The notes under the pieces: model-generated
Seen by the model: only the letters and a program-made list of their open reading frames with translations
Database searches by the model: none
Told to the model about the DNA's origin: nothing
Program-made: the position numbers and the translations under genes
From: Calonectria ilicicola
Lineage: Eukaryota; Ascomycota; Sordariomycetes; Hypocreales; Nectriaceae
NCBI GenBank assembly: GCA_020809705.1
Contig: CP085830.1
Location: 4,464,001-4,528,000, forward strand
Length of the DNA stretch: 64,000 nucleotides
Direction of reading: 5' to 3'
Shown here: in pieces, positions 9,788 to 22,372 of the stretch
Layout: each line of letters begins with the position of its first letter
Numbering within the stretch: position 1 is the first letter of the stretch

Positions 9788-12700
9788 GCCATTTTTGTAG
9801 ACTGTAATGTTGTATCATTTTTGGGGTTTTTGAAAAATGGCGACTCAAGAAGCTATCCATTTTAATTTAAACCAGAGAGCGCATTGGTCAGAAATTGTGA
9901 GGCATACTATTATTTCAATCATATCCAAGATGGTTTCTATAGTAGCCTACCCTAATCCTGTCCAGTCTCTGGTATTATATGACTTCACAGTGTTAACCAA
10001 ACTCGTTCACTCAAGTATCAGAGTCTCTAGGCTCATCTAATCTACTGGGCGCTCTCCCAGCCAAAATCCACGAAGCAAAAGAATCATTGCACGTGCAATT
10101 GGGAACAACCGCGATTAGACAACAGTAGGCGATCTGACGGCGTTTCTTTGATTCAAATTCGCGGATAGATGAGAAACCAATTAAACTCGCATGTATGCCA
10201 ACGTGAACTTTACACGAGTTTTTTTGGGATGCTTCGGAATTATGCAGAGCAACCGTCGGTGAAGAGAGATTCAAGGGTACAGCCCCAGATGGAACCACCT
10301 GGTCTTCCATTGGATTCTCACCGATTCCGACAACTGAGACATTCGTCAGGCTTGGTAAGTCGCGAAGTTTCCGCTCTCTACATAGTAGCGAAAGTAGACG
10401 CCCTCGCTTCTCTCAACGTATTTAGCTGCATGATGCAATGCGAGCATAGCAACTGTTGTGTCTCAGGACCTTAGCCTGCCGCTAGGCTTCTGCAATTTCA
10501 ACGGTCCAGACCTGGCATGGGGGGGGTCTATCTTATCGATTCAATCAGCCGCGCCATCTCAAACCAGCCACTCGCAGAAGAATCCTTAATCATGGCTCTG
10601 AAATCTAGTCCAACAACGCCTTGACGAGTTTTCAACGAGATCAAGCCCCTCACACCATCACCGCGGCCGTGCAACTCGGTCTGATAACAATTATTTTGCA
10701 AAGTCTTGGCTGTTTTAGCCAAGAGAGACCCCGTGACCACTTAATTCCTGGGCACAGCTAGGCATAGCGCAGATCCTACCCCGTGCTGTGACTGGGGTAT
10801 CAGAGCTACCCTGCTGCGTCTCGTGCACCTTCAAAGTAGCACGCCTCTACTCATGAGAACAATCTTGTCTCGGTCCGTACCCGTCACACAGACCGCAGGG
10901 TGAGACCACAAGGGTTGTATCTTTCAAGACCTCGTGGTAGGACACTCCAGAGACACCCCCCCTTCCCATGAGTCACATTACGTTTTTAGGCCCTTGATAG
11001 CATATACTGAGACTTTCCTTAATCCCCAAAGTAATACTCATCCTGTGCCCCTCAGGACCCCGCTGTCTGGCCTCGGTGACATAGGAAAGACCAAACGGGG
11101 CATGCCGCATCGCTCCATGATCCCTAGGGCGTCTTTAGCGGTGAGCCCAAGCGAGAGGCAGCAAGTAGAAGTTCGCAAATTTGACCACGTTTGTTACACA
11201 CAAAAACGGGGGCGTGGGCTTGGTATGCATTTGTGTGTCAAGATAAGCTGCCTGCTGTCTCAACTCTGATAATCGTGCCAAGTGTCTCAGACATGCCAGC
11301 AACTTCTCGATGAAGTTTTTTTTTTTCTCCCCGTAGTCCAAGCGAGATCTCGTTGCTGGCCAACCGCGCCGTGTGGGATGAAAAAAAATTGATCGCTTAT
11401 CAAACCCTAGGGAGATCGGCGCGGAGGCCTGACTCGCCACTTAATAGTCTCATGTAAGGATCTAGACGATGCCAAGCCAACACGACGATCGCGATAAGAT
11501 TGAAGTATTTGAAATCAGTTCTCGTGCGGTTCGCCTGAAATGACATCAAAAAGTAAGCAGCAATCTGGGGTATCTCCGGTTTTTTCTGCTTGGCGATACG
11601 CAGACCTCCACGCCAAGACGATGTTTGGAATGTCGTCAACTCTTACCATAGGCGGCTGCGCCACGAGCTGGGCAGAAGACGGACCGATAGGGAGCACACG
11701 GCGATGCTGAGTGGACAACTGGCGAAGAGGCTTCGGGCCCGGGGCGTTAATAAGGTTATCGATAGACTTATTCTTTGTGACTGCGTCTAGCTGCTCGCCA
11801 GAACACAGCAGCCGGAGGCGTCGTGGTGCCGATTGGCCTGACTGCAGCTAGTATATGCGGCTTGCACATCCTGCCACGGCGGCTGCACTTAGCCTCGCTC
11901 TGGGCTTCTTGGCAGTGGAATTTCGTCATGGAAGAATGATGACGCGGCGTGTCGCACCGGCTGGGTCGGTGCAACGGACAACAAAAAGCGTTGCGTGGTT
12001 GTTGACGGCACGGGATTAATAATTATCACGAACGCGGGGGGCAGAGTGAGTGGTCGGCATCCCGGGAACATGTAAGCACCGTCGCAGTGATGTTCGTCGC
12101 CGGCGTCTTATGGTAGGTGGCTTAGAAGTTGGGAGACCCTCACCTTGTTCCTATAAGGCTGCAGACCGCGGTGAGATATGCTCCCTGGCTTCCCCTAATT
12201 GCTTGGCCAAGCACAAGTGCCGGGATCCACCCCCTTGGCAGAGCGCCGGATTGAGGCTGATGAATTCTTGGCGAAAGTCGGTGTCGTCGCGATAACGTTT
12301 GCGCCTCCACTCCTGTGTGAAGGGCTCCCGCGCGAAGGGCTTCCGCGTGATGCCCTCGCCGCCACGTCTTTTTGTCTTAGGATGATTCGTGCCAATGCAG
12401 CCACAGACTCGTCTGGGCGGGCGTCATCTCGCTCGTCAACCTCGCAAGCACAGCACAGCACAGCACAGCAGCAGCGCATGTAGTTAGTCAGTAAAGGGGG
12501 CGGCGACACGCATGAAGGGCGAGGTGCTGAGTTTGAACACAATCCAATCCTTGCGGCACATGTGTGCCCAACGCTGACTCTGAGGGCCCGTATGGTTCGA
12601 GTCGGCGGTGCACTGGCCGCGGATGGGAATTTTTTTCATCAGGGGAAAAAGAAAATGCATCATCCAAAAGCAAGAAATACGCAGGGAGCTACAGCCCTAG

Positions 12701-13847
12701 GGCGGTCCGGACCCTTGAAGACGTCCAGGAGGCTTTAATTGCCAGCCCGTACCCGTGCGGTTGGGTCGAGATACAGAGCCGGCTACGGGTGCAGGCATTG
12801 CCCCGAGCAGGCATCCCATGGCGAGCAGCGTGCCATGGAGCGGCTCCCCGACTTGGCACTTAGCACTGCTCGCGCTGCGTATGCCGTCTGCGTATGGCTT
12901 CATTTCCCCAAAGGGGTCACCAGCCTGTGCTTCCCATGTCACCGTGACGCTTGGCGCACGCGCGCTAAGGCCCGGGGCCCCCTTGGCGCCCTCAACGGAG
13001 CATAGTGGCGGCTGCGAGATTGACTGGTGCCCGATCTCACCTTTTTGCTTCTGGTGCAACATTAAATCTGAGATCCGTGCCAGCGGAAAACTCTTCCACT
13101 GACCAGGAACTGAGTCCGTCGTCGGGGTTTTCAGCCCGCACGGAGGCCAATCGTTATCGCCCGTCGCCCTCGTGGACTAGGACTGGCTGGCTGGCTCACT
13201 CCCCCCCAGCCAGAGCAGAGCCCTGACTCTCGTAGCGTCTTCCCGGATATAGTTCCTAGACAGTTTTACTGCCCAACCATGTTAGCTATCAGATGTCACA
13301 AACGACGAGGGGCCAAGGGAACGGGGCCCTTTCCCTTTAGTCGTCCGGCCTGTCGATAGCACAAGCTAGCCTGGCCACTAGCCGTCCCCAAGGGGCTTCC
13401 ACAAGCAAAAAACCGTAATGAACTGCGCAGGCAAGCTTTTTTTCCTCTTTCCCCGGGCCCACACCTGCAAGCTTCCCAGAGCCTCTGCTTACCAGGATGA
13501 TCGCCGCCTCCGGGCCTCTTGGCGGAGTGCACAGCTTGCCGCCATTGCGTATTTGCCGTGACAATGACATGCTATACAACACCAAGTACGACTCATAGCA
13601 TGGACCATTGCGGGTCGGCTTGGGCTTGTTTGTACGCCATGGGGCGGAGCAAACCCCCAAGTGCAACTTCCGAAACAGGCTCGGGTCGAGCAACTCGACT
13701 AGCGACACGCCCGGCCCTTGCTATACTGAACGGGGTTTAAATGGACAACGGATGCCACTATGTTTTAAGATTGAGCGACTCCCATTCTCCCAGCAGAGGC
13801 CAAGAGATCAAACAGATCAAGATCAAGATCAGAAATCGGATCCAAAA
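9788..13847. other. Gene-free stretch, 4.1 kb
   Basis: No coding region could be supported. Several frames of 60-135 codons exist on both strands (for example 10169-10474, 12195-12542, 13337-13708), but they overlap one another, carry no recognisable domain and do not join by splice sites. A short CAGCA-type repeat sits near 12448-12475. The last few hundred bases must include the promoter of the gene at 13848. Confidence 0.45.
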
Positions 13848-14897
13848 ATGACAGCGTCAATCTTCGCCCGTGCCACAGTCGACCCGGAGCTCTGCGAGCG
13901 ATATGCTCAATTTGCATCTCACCTGGGAAGATGGCAATTCAAGACCATTTACTGGGCCCTCTTTATCACAAACTTGTTTGTCCTGTTCTTGGCTTCATGG
14001 ATCTACACCAGGTGAGCAAAACCTCTCTCTCTCCTTCTCGTCTCTCCCGTCACTAACACCGTTGGAACCCTCAGAGGACAAGCCGCCATCGAACGATTCA
14101 GCCAGCACTCTTCCAAGCGTTCAAGACGCCTCCGAAAGGCCATTTTCCTCTGTCTAGGATGTGTTATCGTGTCAACCACCATTGTCATCATGGAGTCTTA
14201 CGCCATCATGGCCCTCCAATTCTGTGACGGAGAAGACCTCATCTCACTATACTGGTCAACCTGGACCATGGTCCAAGTTGGTTCCTTGATTGCCATGGTC
14301 GGAATTATTCTGGCTCTGCTTCATTCATTGAGCGGCCGCCGCCATCCGTAAGTGCAGTAATTGCATCATCGAACTTCCCACACTAACATTGTCAACAGCC
14401 CATGGGCGCTCGCTCTCGGAACTCCCGTGCTTGTCATTGCCGGTTTCCTTCACTTCTTCCATGACTTCCTGAAGGGCAAGGTCAGCAAGAAAGTCAAGCA
14501 GAAGAGGATGGACCTCGAGAAGGAGGCCGGAGGTCCTCCCATGAGTCAAGCGTACGTATCTCTCTCTACACTGTTCTCCCACCACTCCACCTCGAAGTCA
14601 ACTTACTAACAATCCCAAAGAAACACTATCCAAGTCAACCCTGAGGATGATGAGGATGACGGAGAGTATCGGGCAGAAGTTGTCGGCTTCACCATTGAAG
14701 GCGGCCCGATCATTCGATTCACCGACGCCATCCCCGACCCAATGCCAAACCACGCCAAGATCCTTGGCTACAGTGAGGACAAGCGGCCGATTGTTGTCTG
14801 CCAGCGCGACGCTGTCCGGCTCATGATTCAGCCACCTCGCCCTGCGACCATCATTGCTCGTCCCAGTGACAAGAAGGACATCAAGATCGCTGCTTGA
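13848..14897 (+). CDS. Predicted four-helix membrane protein, family not recognised
   Basis: Exons 13848-14011, 14075-14347, 14399-14551 and 14621-14897; all three introns have GT-AG ends and keep frame. The product is 288 residues. Four hydrophobic segments are visible: around IYWALFITNLFVLFLASWIY (exon 1), IFLCLGCVIVSTTIVIM and VGSLIAMVGIILALLHSL (exon 2), and ALGTPVLVIAGFLHFF (exon 3). A basic stretch (KGKVSKKVKQKRMD) follows the last helix, then a soluble acidic C-terminal domain beginning VNPEDDEDDGEYRAEVVGF. Lysine-rich residues after helix 4 suggest that the tail is cytosolic. I do not know the family. The ATG chosen is the one immediately before the first hydrophobic exon; the frame is open further upstream, but no ATG there looks better. 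Confidence 0.75.
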
Positions 14898-16770
14898 TCG
14901 TCTCACTAACAAGGCACTGTGGCTGCTTGCAACACTCCCTCATCAAAAAAGTCCCTGGCTTAATGGACTTCATTGGAGAGGACCCAGTCTGGATGTATTC
15001 CAGCTTTGGTACGCTACCTAGGTGTCGCTTTCTGCATTGCAAAAACACTAACAAGTCTAGAAATGACACTTTGATACCCTCAAAGGCAACGTCATACGTC
15101 ACTGAGTCTCTCAACGACTACGCGCGCTCATGCGCTCCAGAACACGCACCAAATCTCCACTCTTCATTCCCTTTCTTGTTCAATCACATACGAATGCGCA
15201 TTCGACTTCAAAAGAACTCTGCCGCTTCCGCACAATCTCTTCACCCGCCGATAGCAATGATACCCGCTCAGGACAACGGCTTGGCCCGTGTCCCACCACA
15301 CAACTCAACCACAAGACGCCCGTTGCGTCACCCCGTCCGCTTCCCCTCCCGCCAGGGTCCCGTTGCTCGGGTGTAGGGGACGGCAGAGTGATTGCACGGG
15401 TAACTCCAACCGGCACGGACAAGCACGTTTGCTGCTTGCCGTGCCCTGAGTGACGATCCCTGTACATCGTCGCCCACGGGATAAACGACAGCGCCTCTCA
15501 TGGGCGGCATGATCATGAGCTACGAGCCGTGACGAGCCATTCATGATGCGATCACGTCCAGAATGACCATAGGCACGCATATTTACAGTGCACGTCATGT
15601 CATGTTTTTTTTGCTTCTTGTTTGGATTTACTTTTCTTATCTTTCTCACTTGTTTACCGGCCTGTTCCTTTTGGATGCCTGTTACAGAGCTATCCCTAAT
15701 TAGCCAGCGCCTTGCTTTACTTCACAAAAAGTCTCCACTCTGATTTCGCACCACCATAATATCTAGTTCCTATTATCTTCTCGTTTCAGAATAAAAGCTG
15801 TTGGATTATCAAACACAAAAAAATTTCTTATTGCCATAAAAGACTTGTGCCCATTCTCAAATGTGAATCCATGAAACTTCTAGCTCGAGTCCCTCAAACG
15901 CCTGACAACAACAGGTTGACGTCAACTCCCCTTGTTAGCATGTTTCGAAATGATCCCTATCTAGCTAGAGGGAACAAATTCGGCCGAGGCCATTGTATGA
16001 GGCTTCGTCCGAGCGCAGCAAGCGAGCCTGAGCGTAGCGTCGGTTAGGCCGAGTGATTAAAACACTTTTCCGTCTTGACACGTTTTCAGCCTTGTTCATA
16101 GTTCGAGATCGGATCAACACGGACGTGTCGTGTGAGCGAGCGTTTCTCGGCGATCCTCCGTCCCGTCCTCGCACCGTTTTAAACTGCCAAGAAGCGTACT
16201 CTGCCATAGCACCTTTCTGAACTAGCTTACAGCGGGGCTGTCCACTATGACATGCCTTGCAGCAGCGCTCTCAGAGGGGTGAAGCGCTGAAGCGCCTCCG
16301 CCCCCAAGCCTATCAAGGAATTTTCTCAGTGGCAATGGTCCTCCCCACCCGGCACAACTGACACCGTCATTCCCCTCACCTTGCCCGCAGCCTCTTCTCC
16401 AACTAAGCTCGTGAGGGGCAGCAAAAATTCTCAATGAGCCAATCCCTCTACACGGCTTAGTAAAAGAGGACGCTTGCTAAGCAACACAGACATCATTTCT
16501 AAGCTCTCCAATCAGCAACAGCCCTCTCTTCCAAGAATTCATCTCTGGACTTTCGAAACCTTGCCTTACCCTATATTCTCCTCACAACAATACCGTGAAT
16601 ATTCCGGTGTTTGCAAGTATTGCAGCTTGGCTTAGTTGCTGCTGTCGTTTGGACTGAGAAAAAAAAAGGTTACTGCTTCCGACACCGGAATCGCTTCGTC
16701 TTGACCCTCCTCTCATCAAACATTTGCACGACTACATTTCTATCCGCATCCTTAACCAACATCCACCATC
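14898..16770. other. Gene-free stretch, 1.9 kb
   Basis: No supported gene. Frames at 14894-15376 and 15305-15649 overlap on opposite strands and look random. The 3' part serves as the upstream region of CFD1. A tRNA-like A box and B box around 16050-16110 were examined and rejected. Confidence 0.4.
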
Positions 16771-17740
16771 ATGGGCTTGGAAAAAGTCAAACACGTAGTC
16801 CTGGTTCGTATAACTTGTAGAATTTTTCACTCGCACGTCCCCAACTGACATGGGGTCTCAGGTTTTGTCAGGCAAGGGTGGTGTTGGTAAATCGTCCGTC
16901 ACTACGCAACTCGCCCTTTCACTCACACTCGCCGGCCACTCGGTTGGCATCCTCGACGTCGACCTCACGGGCCCGTCGATGCCGCGCATGCTCTCCATTG
17001 AGGAATCCAAAGTTACGCAGGTACCCGGAGGATGGGCGCCCGTAAAGGTGCACGACGCAGATGTCAGCCAGGGCCTGGGCAGCCTCCATGCCATGAGTCT
17101 GGGGTTCCTGCTGCCCAAGCGGGGCGACGCTGTGGTATGGAGAGGGCCCAAGAAAACAGCCATGATCAGACAATTCCTCAAGGACGTGCTGTGGGATGAG
17201 ACTGATTATTTGCTGATCGACACGCCTCCGGGAACTAGCGACGAGCACATCTCGCTTGCTGAGACGCTGCAGCGGGAGGCCAGACCCGGCCAGGTTGCGG
17301 GCGCTGTCGTAGTCACTACTCCTCAGGCGGTTGCAACGGCCGATGTGCGCAAGGAGCTCAACTTTTGCACCAAGACAAGCATCCGGGTGCTGGGCGTCGT
17401 GGAAAACATGAGCGGCTACGTCTGCCCGCACTGCTCGGAGTGCACCGACATTTTTGGGTCTGGAGGTGGAAAATCCATGGCTGAGGAGTTCAAAGTGCCA
17501 TTCCTTGGAGCGGTGCCCATGGATGCGCAGTTTATCACGCTGATCGAGGAGGGTCGGAGGCCAAGCTATCCAGCGGGGACACAAATTAATGGCAAGGACA
17601 TATCCAGTACAGAAACCACGGTCAGCGCTGCAGCCGAAGGGGCCGGGGCCGAGAACTTGGTCACCAAATACCGGGAGTGCTCACTGGCCCATGTCTTTGA
17701 AGAGATTACGGCCAAGGTCGTGGAAAAGGTACAGACATGA
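16771..17740 (+). CDS. CFD1: Cytosolic Fe-S cluster assembly factor CFD1 (NUBP2)
   Basis: Exon 1 is 16771-16803 (11 codons) and exon 2 is 16862-17740, giving 303 residues. The 58-nt intron falls just before the P-loop. Sequence landmarks are the Mrp/MinD-type deviant Walker A ([10 protein letters not shown]), the [12 protein letters not shown] switch, the [14 protein letters not shown]alker B region and, near the C-terminus, the CPHC motif in [14 protein letters not shown], which in this family bridges a [4Fe-4S] cluster between subunits. CFD1 forms a heteromeric scaffold with NBP35 in the cytosol and passes clusters to cytosolic and nuclear apoproteins. The lack of an N-terminal four-cysteine ferredoxin-like motif separates it from NBP35. 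An alternative ATG inside the intron would lose the start of the P-loop strand. Confidence 0.93.
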
Positions 17741-19361
17741 AGAAGCACGATTCAATGCGAAATTGCTGGGATAAGCCAACTGCATGACGGATCCTATGTG
17801 TCATTCCCCAGCTTGGAACAGCAGACAAAAGGTGGGTGATCCACATGACCGCTTCCGTCGCGGGCCGTCGCTCACAGGTTCGCCCACGCGATAAAGTTGT
17901 AGCTCCAGAAGAGCAAAAAAGCACGAGCACAGGGGGAGGGGATGGGGGTTGGGGGGGGGGCACACCGACTGGTGAATGCGTCTACTCCACCATTCATTCT
18001 TAAATGGCTGCTGAGTGAGTCGTGGTGGTGGTGTGGTGAATTTGCTGGGCCGGCAACGGCGCTTCTGCATCAGACGGGCTGGACATGGCTTTCTTACTCG
18101 TCGTATTTCGGATGCGCGGCAAGATTTGAGGCGAAGAAGAAGACTACAGGTCCAGAAACGGAAAGACGAAAAAAAAAAAAAGAAACATAAACAAAAACAC
18201 ACACGACAAAAGACAAAGGGAAGGGGGCTGGGTTGGCTGGAGACTGGAGACTGGAGACTGGAGGCCGCAGCAACGCAAGGGGTCGCGATGTCTGTCTCAA
18301 TAGAGCTGCGTCACGCATTTGCCGTAGCACTGCCATCGTCATACTACAGTGCTACAGTACCGTACCATGATAGCTAGTGGCTGGTACTAGGTACCTCTAG
18401 CTGCAACGGAAATCAAGCCTTGGTTCCCCGGCCTCTCTCCTCTCTGCTGGCTGCAAATTTCTCATGGCGCCTGCCCGCAGTGCCGCAGTGCCGCAGTGTG
18501 TCAGATACACAACGTACAGTACGGCGATACCTTTGGCGGCGCTGCACAGCCAAGGCCGCTGATTGTATCGGTACAGTCCCCAGCACGTTGCGTCGTGGGC
18601 GGATTTGCCCTAGACGCTCCAGTAGAGCCGGCACCAAGAAACACAGATGACGAAATAAAACCAGGGCCACTGGTCCGGATTCCCTCATGGCCCAAGCCGA
18701 GACCTGCCCTACCCCACCAACCTGGCCATCCAGCGCCCCGCCGCCGTCGGTCAGTGGCCACTTGCCAGTGCATAATTTTTTTTTTTAGCGTGGGCTGCAG
18801 AAAAAAAAATGCACGTCCCCCGTCTTAGGCAGGCACCTCAGCAGGGAGGTAGTGGCCGGGGGTGGCCTCTGACTGGCTCCTTGGGCTCTGGCCCTGGCTG
18901 GAGGGGGCCACTGGGCACCGCTGGGGAGCCATTCGAGAGCCATTTTGGCTGCTGGGTGCACGCTGCAGCTTGTACTATGTACGATGCATGTACTGTGTAC
19001 ACCACGGATTCTACCCGTCTGTCGCACCTACCTACCATTAAATCGAAATTTACTTCGCGCACTCGTCCATCGCAGTCCCGGTACCTGGCCTCCACTGCCA
19101 CAACACAACCCCTCAAAAGCTCAAAATTCTCTCACCGACTCTCCCAGTCAAACTTGCAACCTCTCTTCTCACCAAAGGAGCTCCTCGCATCTGCCCGCAT
19201 CTGCCTCGTCAACCTCGTGCGTGGGAACCGATTTTATCGCAACCCCAACAACCCCGCCAACCCTCCCCAGCTAAAAAAGCGACGAGTCGCTCGCAACCGC
19301 CGCCCTCACGCGACCATTCCACTGCTGCGCTTCAAAGCATCGCCTTGACCCGTACAATTCG
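17741..19361. other. Intergenic region upstream of the AdoMetDC leader
   Basis: No gene is supported. The frames of up to 179 codons at 18809-19348 and nearby lack family features and sit in a low-complexity, GC-rich region. It contains a long G-run array at 17932-17960 and a short GAGACTG repeat near 18239-18262. Confidence 0.4.
17932..17960 (+). repeat. G-run array with G-quadruplex potential
   Basis: The + strand holds runs of five, four, five and ten G separated by one or two bases. This fits the four-tract pattern for an intramolecular G-quadruplex. It lies about 190 nt after the CFD1 stop codon. Confidence 0.6.
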
Positions 19362-19382
19362 ATGAAGAATATACGTGTCTAA
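19362..19382 (+). promoter_or_regulatory. Possible upstream ORF 1 of AdoMetDC (six codons, MKNIRV)
   Basis: ATG AAG AAT ATA CGT GTC TAA. It is one of only two ATGs I can find between about 19000 and the main start at 20039, leaving aside the spliced-out intron. Whether transcription starts upstream of it cannot be seen from sequence. Confidence 0.35.
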
Positions 19383-19470
19383 CTCTTTTCCACTGTCCAC
19401 AAGACATCTCGACGGCCGTAACATCTGACCGTCGACCAACCCCGCCTCCGGTTCTTCTCCCAGGTCTTCT

Positions 19471-19604
19471 ATGCGACCGACAGATCTCCTGCGCTTCCTC
19501 TTCTCTCGACCTTCTAAGTATGTCCCGTTCTGCTTGCTTTGCCATCTCTCCATCTATATGTCTTCATCCTGCTAACGCGCAATGTCATCGACAGGCCTCG
19601 ATAA
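19471..19604 (+). promoter_or_regulatory. Possible upstream ORF 2 of AdoMetDC (18 codons, split by an intron)
   Basis: The ATG at 19471 opens a frame that reaches a GTATGT donor at 19518. A 77-nt intron (19518-19594, branch GCTAAC, acceptor GACAG) joins it to GCCTCGATAA, so the spliced uORF would encode MRPTDLLRFLFSRPSKPR and stop at 19604. If unspliced it would read on into a different C-terminus. The 434 nt from 19605 to 20038 contain no ATG at all, as expected of a scanned leader. Confidence 0.5.
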
Positions 19605-20038
19605 CACCCCTTGAAAGAAAGACACACTCAGATTTCAGTCGTACACGACAACAACCCGCCAGCCTACTCTAAACACCCTGGACCGATTCCGCAACCTGCA
19701 GTCTCGGCTCACCCTCTCTGGTCCATCATTTCGTCGCGAGTCCGATTCTCCCACAGCTTCCGCTCCCGACCTCCTTAACGTCCCCTCGAGAGACGTTAGC
19801 CGTTCCCGCATAAACCGTATTGCAGCTGGCTCCGCCAGCATTTGATCAAGACCCCAATTCTGTGGGCCTACTCTCTCAAACAGACGCCGCATAGTCTGTT
19901 TGAGCGGCAGCTAGTGCTCCGCGGACTCTGCCATTCGGGCAAAGACAAATCAACTCTCCCCATCTTCGCTGCCGTTCTGTTTCCACCGAGACTCTCGATC
20001 GAACTATAGCCAATCACTCCCCATCTTAATCCACAAAG

Positions 20039-21653
20039 ATGATGTTCGCCAACGACGTCCCCAGCAACTACACCTTCTCTCCATCCTCGGCAACTCCCCA
20101 TCTGACTATCAATCACGATGTGGCTGCCGATCTAGATTCCACTGGTGCCTTTGAAGGTATGTCTAAGACACCCGAGTGGTTCCCGCTCGTATTACATCAC
20201 ATGCTGACCACCATCATCACCTCTAGGACCTGAGAAGCTGCTCGAGGTTTGGTTCGCCCCAAGCCCTACCACTCTGCCTCCCACTGCGCCATCCAATGGC
20301 CTCAAGGCGGTCTCGGCCGAGACCTGGGTCGGAATGCTTGACATGGTCAACTGCAAGATTCTTTCCGTCCTTGAGTCTGACAACATGGATGCATACCTCC
20401 TGTCCGAGTCTAGCATGTTTGTCTTCCCCCACAAGCTCATCTTGAAGACATGCGGAACTACGACTCTCTTGCTCGGACTTCAGCGTATGCTGCACATTGC
20501 CGCTGTCCATGCTGGCTTTCCCTTTCACAATGCCACCTCGGTCAACGACATTCGCGCCGCGGCCACCCCTTACCGTGTCTTCTACAGTCGCAAGAACTTC
20601 CTCTTCCCTGACAGACAAAAGGGACCTCACCGTAGCTGGAAGCAGGAAGTCAAGTACCTTGACGACATGTTTGATGGAGGCAGCGCCTACATGGTAGGCA
20701 AGATGAACGGGGATCACTGGTACCTGTACCTCACATCCCCGAACCAACAGGCCCTGACCCCTCCCCGGACCCCTCAGTCCGAGAATGATGGGGAAATGGG
20801 ACCCATCACCCGGATTCCCGTCGGAACAGGCACTTTTGGGACTGCTCCCAATGGCCAGCAAGACGAGACTCTTGAGATCTTGATGACAGACCTCGATCCT
20901 GAGAATGCCAAGCAGTTTTACTTGGAACACGCGAGTGCGGTCGCGAGTGACAAGCTTGCTGCTGAGGCCCAGGATGCCCGAAAGAAGGCTATCAACAGCC
21001 TCGGAGGGCTTGCTGACACACCAGACGAAGTGGACGTCTTCAGCAATGGGGTTGAAACTGATCTCGACTCCAACATGCTCGATTCGATTGAGGAGCTGAC
21101 CACCGAAGGTCACGCTCTGGGTACCGTCGTTTCGGAGAGTTGCGGCCTCTCCAGCGTCTACCCCACCAGCGAGTATCCCGATGCTCGCGTCGATGCCTAT
21201 CTCTTTAGTCCGTGTGGATTCTCTGCCAACGGTGTCATCCCCCCACCCCCTGCTGATCAGACTGAGGGCACCCAGGCCAAGTCTGAGCACTACTTCACCG
21301 TTCATGTGACTCCAGAGCCCGAGTGCTCGTTTGCTTCTTTCGAGACCAACGTCCCCGGAGGTCAGAACAAGCGAACCACTACTGAGATTATTGAGCATGT
21401 CGTCAACATCTTCCGCCCCGGTCGATTCAGCGTTACCCTGTTCCAGGACAAGGCCCAGTCAGCCAACCCCTACGGCATGGGTTCTGACGAAACCAAGTCG
21501 TGGGCTGCCAACAGGCTGGTTGATCCCATCCGTGGCTACCGACGAATTGATCGCATTGTCCATGACTTTGAGGACTACGACCTGGTCTTCCGCTTCTATG
21601 AGCGAGAGGGATGGGCTGGCGGTAAGACTGCCCGAGTTGGTGAGCCTATGTAA
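20039..21653 (+). CDS. S-adenosylmethionine decarboxylase proenzyme
   Basis: Exons 20039-20156 and 20227-21653 encode 514 residues. AdoMetDC removes the carboxyl group of SAM to give the aminopropyl donor for spermidine and spermine. The proenzyme cuts itself at the Glu-Ser bond of the conserved LSESSMFV motif, seen here as YLLSESSMFVF, and the new N-terminal serine becomes the pyruvoyl cofactor. The active-site KTCGTTTLL segment follows, as do FYSRKNFLFPDRQ and SAYMVGKMNGDHWYLY. Two adjacent ATGs (20039, 20042) open the frame; I took the first. The enzyme is known as SPE2 in yeast. The long ATG-poor leader with uORFs suggests translational control, as in plant and animal AdoMetDC genes, but that is inference. 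Confidence 0.95.
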
Positions 21654-22372
21654 AGGGGGGAACTTTTACTGGGCTCACTCAATTTGCTCTCAACGAAAGT
21701 TGGAATGCAGATTGTCAATGATTTCTTTTCTGTTTTTGGTTCTGGAGTGTTGGACACTCTTTTTGGCTTGAGAAATCGGGCTAGCTATCAACAGTTTTGT
21801 TTGTTTGGCTTTGGCAAATTGAGCCCCGGCTGCTATTGCTCTGCTATTCTTTCCACGTATAGTATGCGATTTATATAAGTGTCTGAGTTTGATATGATTA
21901 ATTTGACATTCACTCTTTTGATGCCTCACTGCAATGTCCGTTTGAAGTCTGTGACATATATATACAAGATGTGCGAGGAGCAATCCTAATGCTGTGGTTA
22001 TGATGCACTTGTGAAACCCGGTTATGTGTGAGTTTCCATGATAGTATAGCTATGCAGTAGCTATCAGCCACATACGTTGCATGACCTCATCAATGTTTCT
22101 CCATCATCCACTTGCACGCCAAACAGGTTCCTCGATTGACCGTTTCTGATCTGCATGCTGATAGTTCAGGTGGTGGTGGTCAGAGCGCCGCTAGCTACAT
22201 GAGGAGCGGGTCTGTGTCCTCCAGGTGCCTGATAGCGATAAGGAGGGACACGTGACCCCGGCCCATCGACGGTCCGTCCAAATTTTTTTTTTCTGCTAGC
22301 TCTAGCAAGAATCAAGCAAAGCATCACCAAAACATCACAGCCAGCTCAAAATCACGAATACCCTTGCCCACC
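21654..22372. other. Intergenic, AdoMetDC 3' end and NOP10 promoter
   Basis: No gene is supported in this 0.7-kb gap between two co-oriented genes. A T-run lies at about 22284-22293, some 80 nt before the NOP10 start. Confidence 0.4.

Noticed and set aside
16040..16115. tRNA-like A box (GGCCGAGTGATTAAAAC) and B box (AGTTCGAGATC)
   Set aside because: No acceptor, D or anticodon stem could be drawn. At most it is a decayed tRNA fragment.
20223..21398. 391-codon minus-strand frame over AdoMetDC
   Set aside because: Shadow frame; the plus strand has the LSESS processing site and full family pattern.
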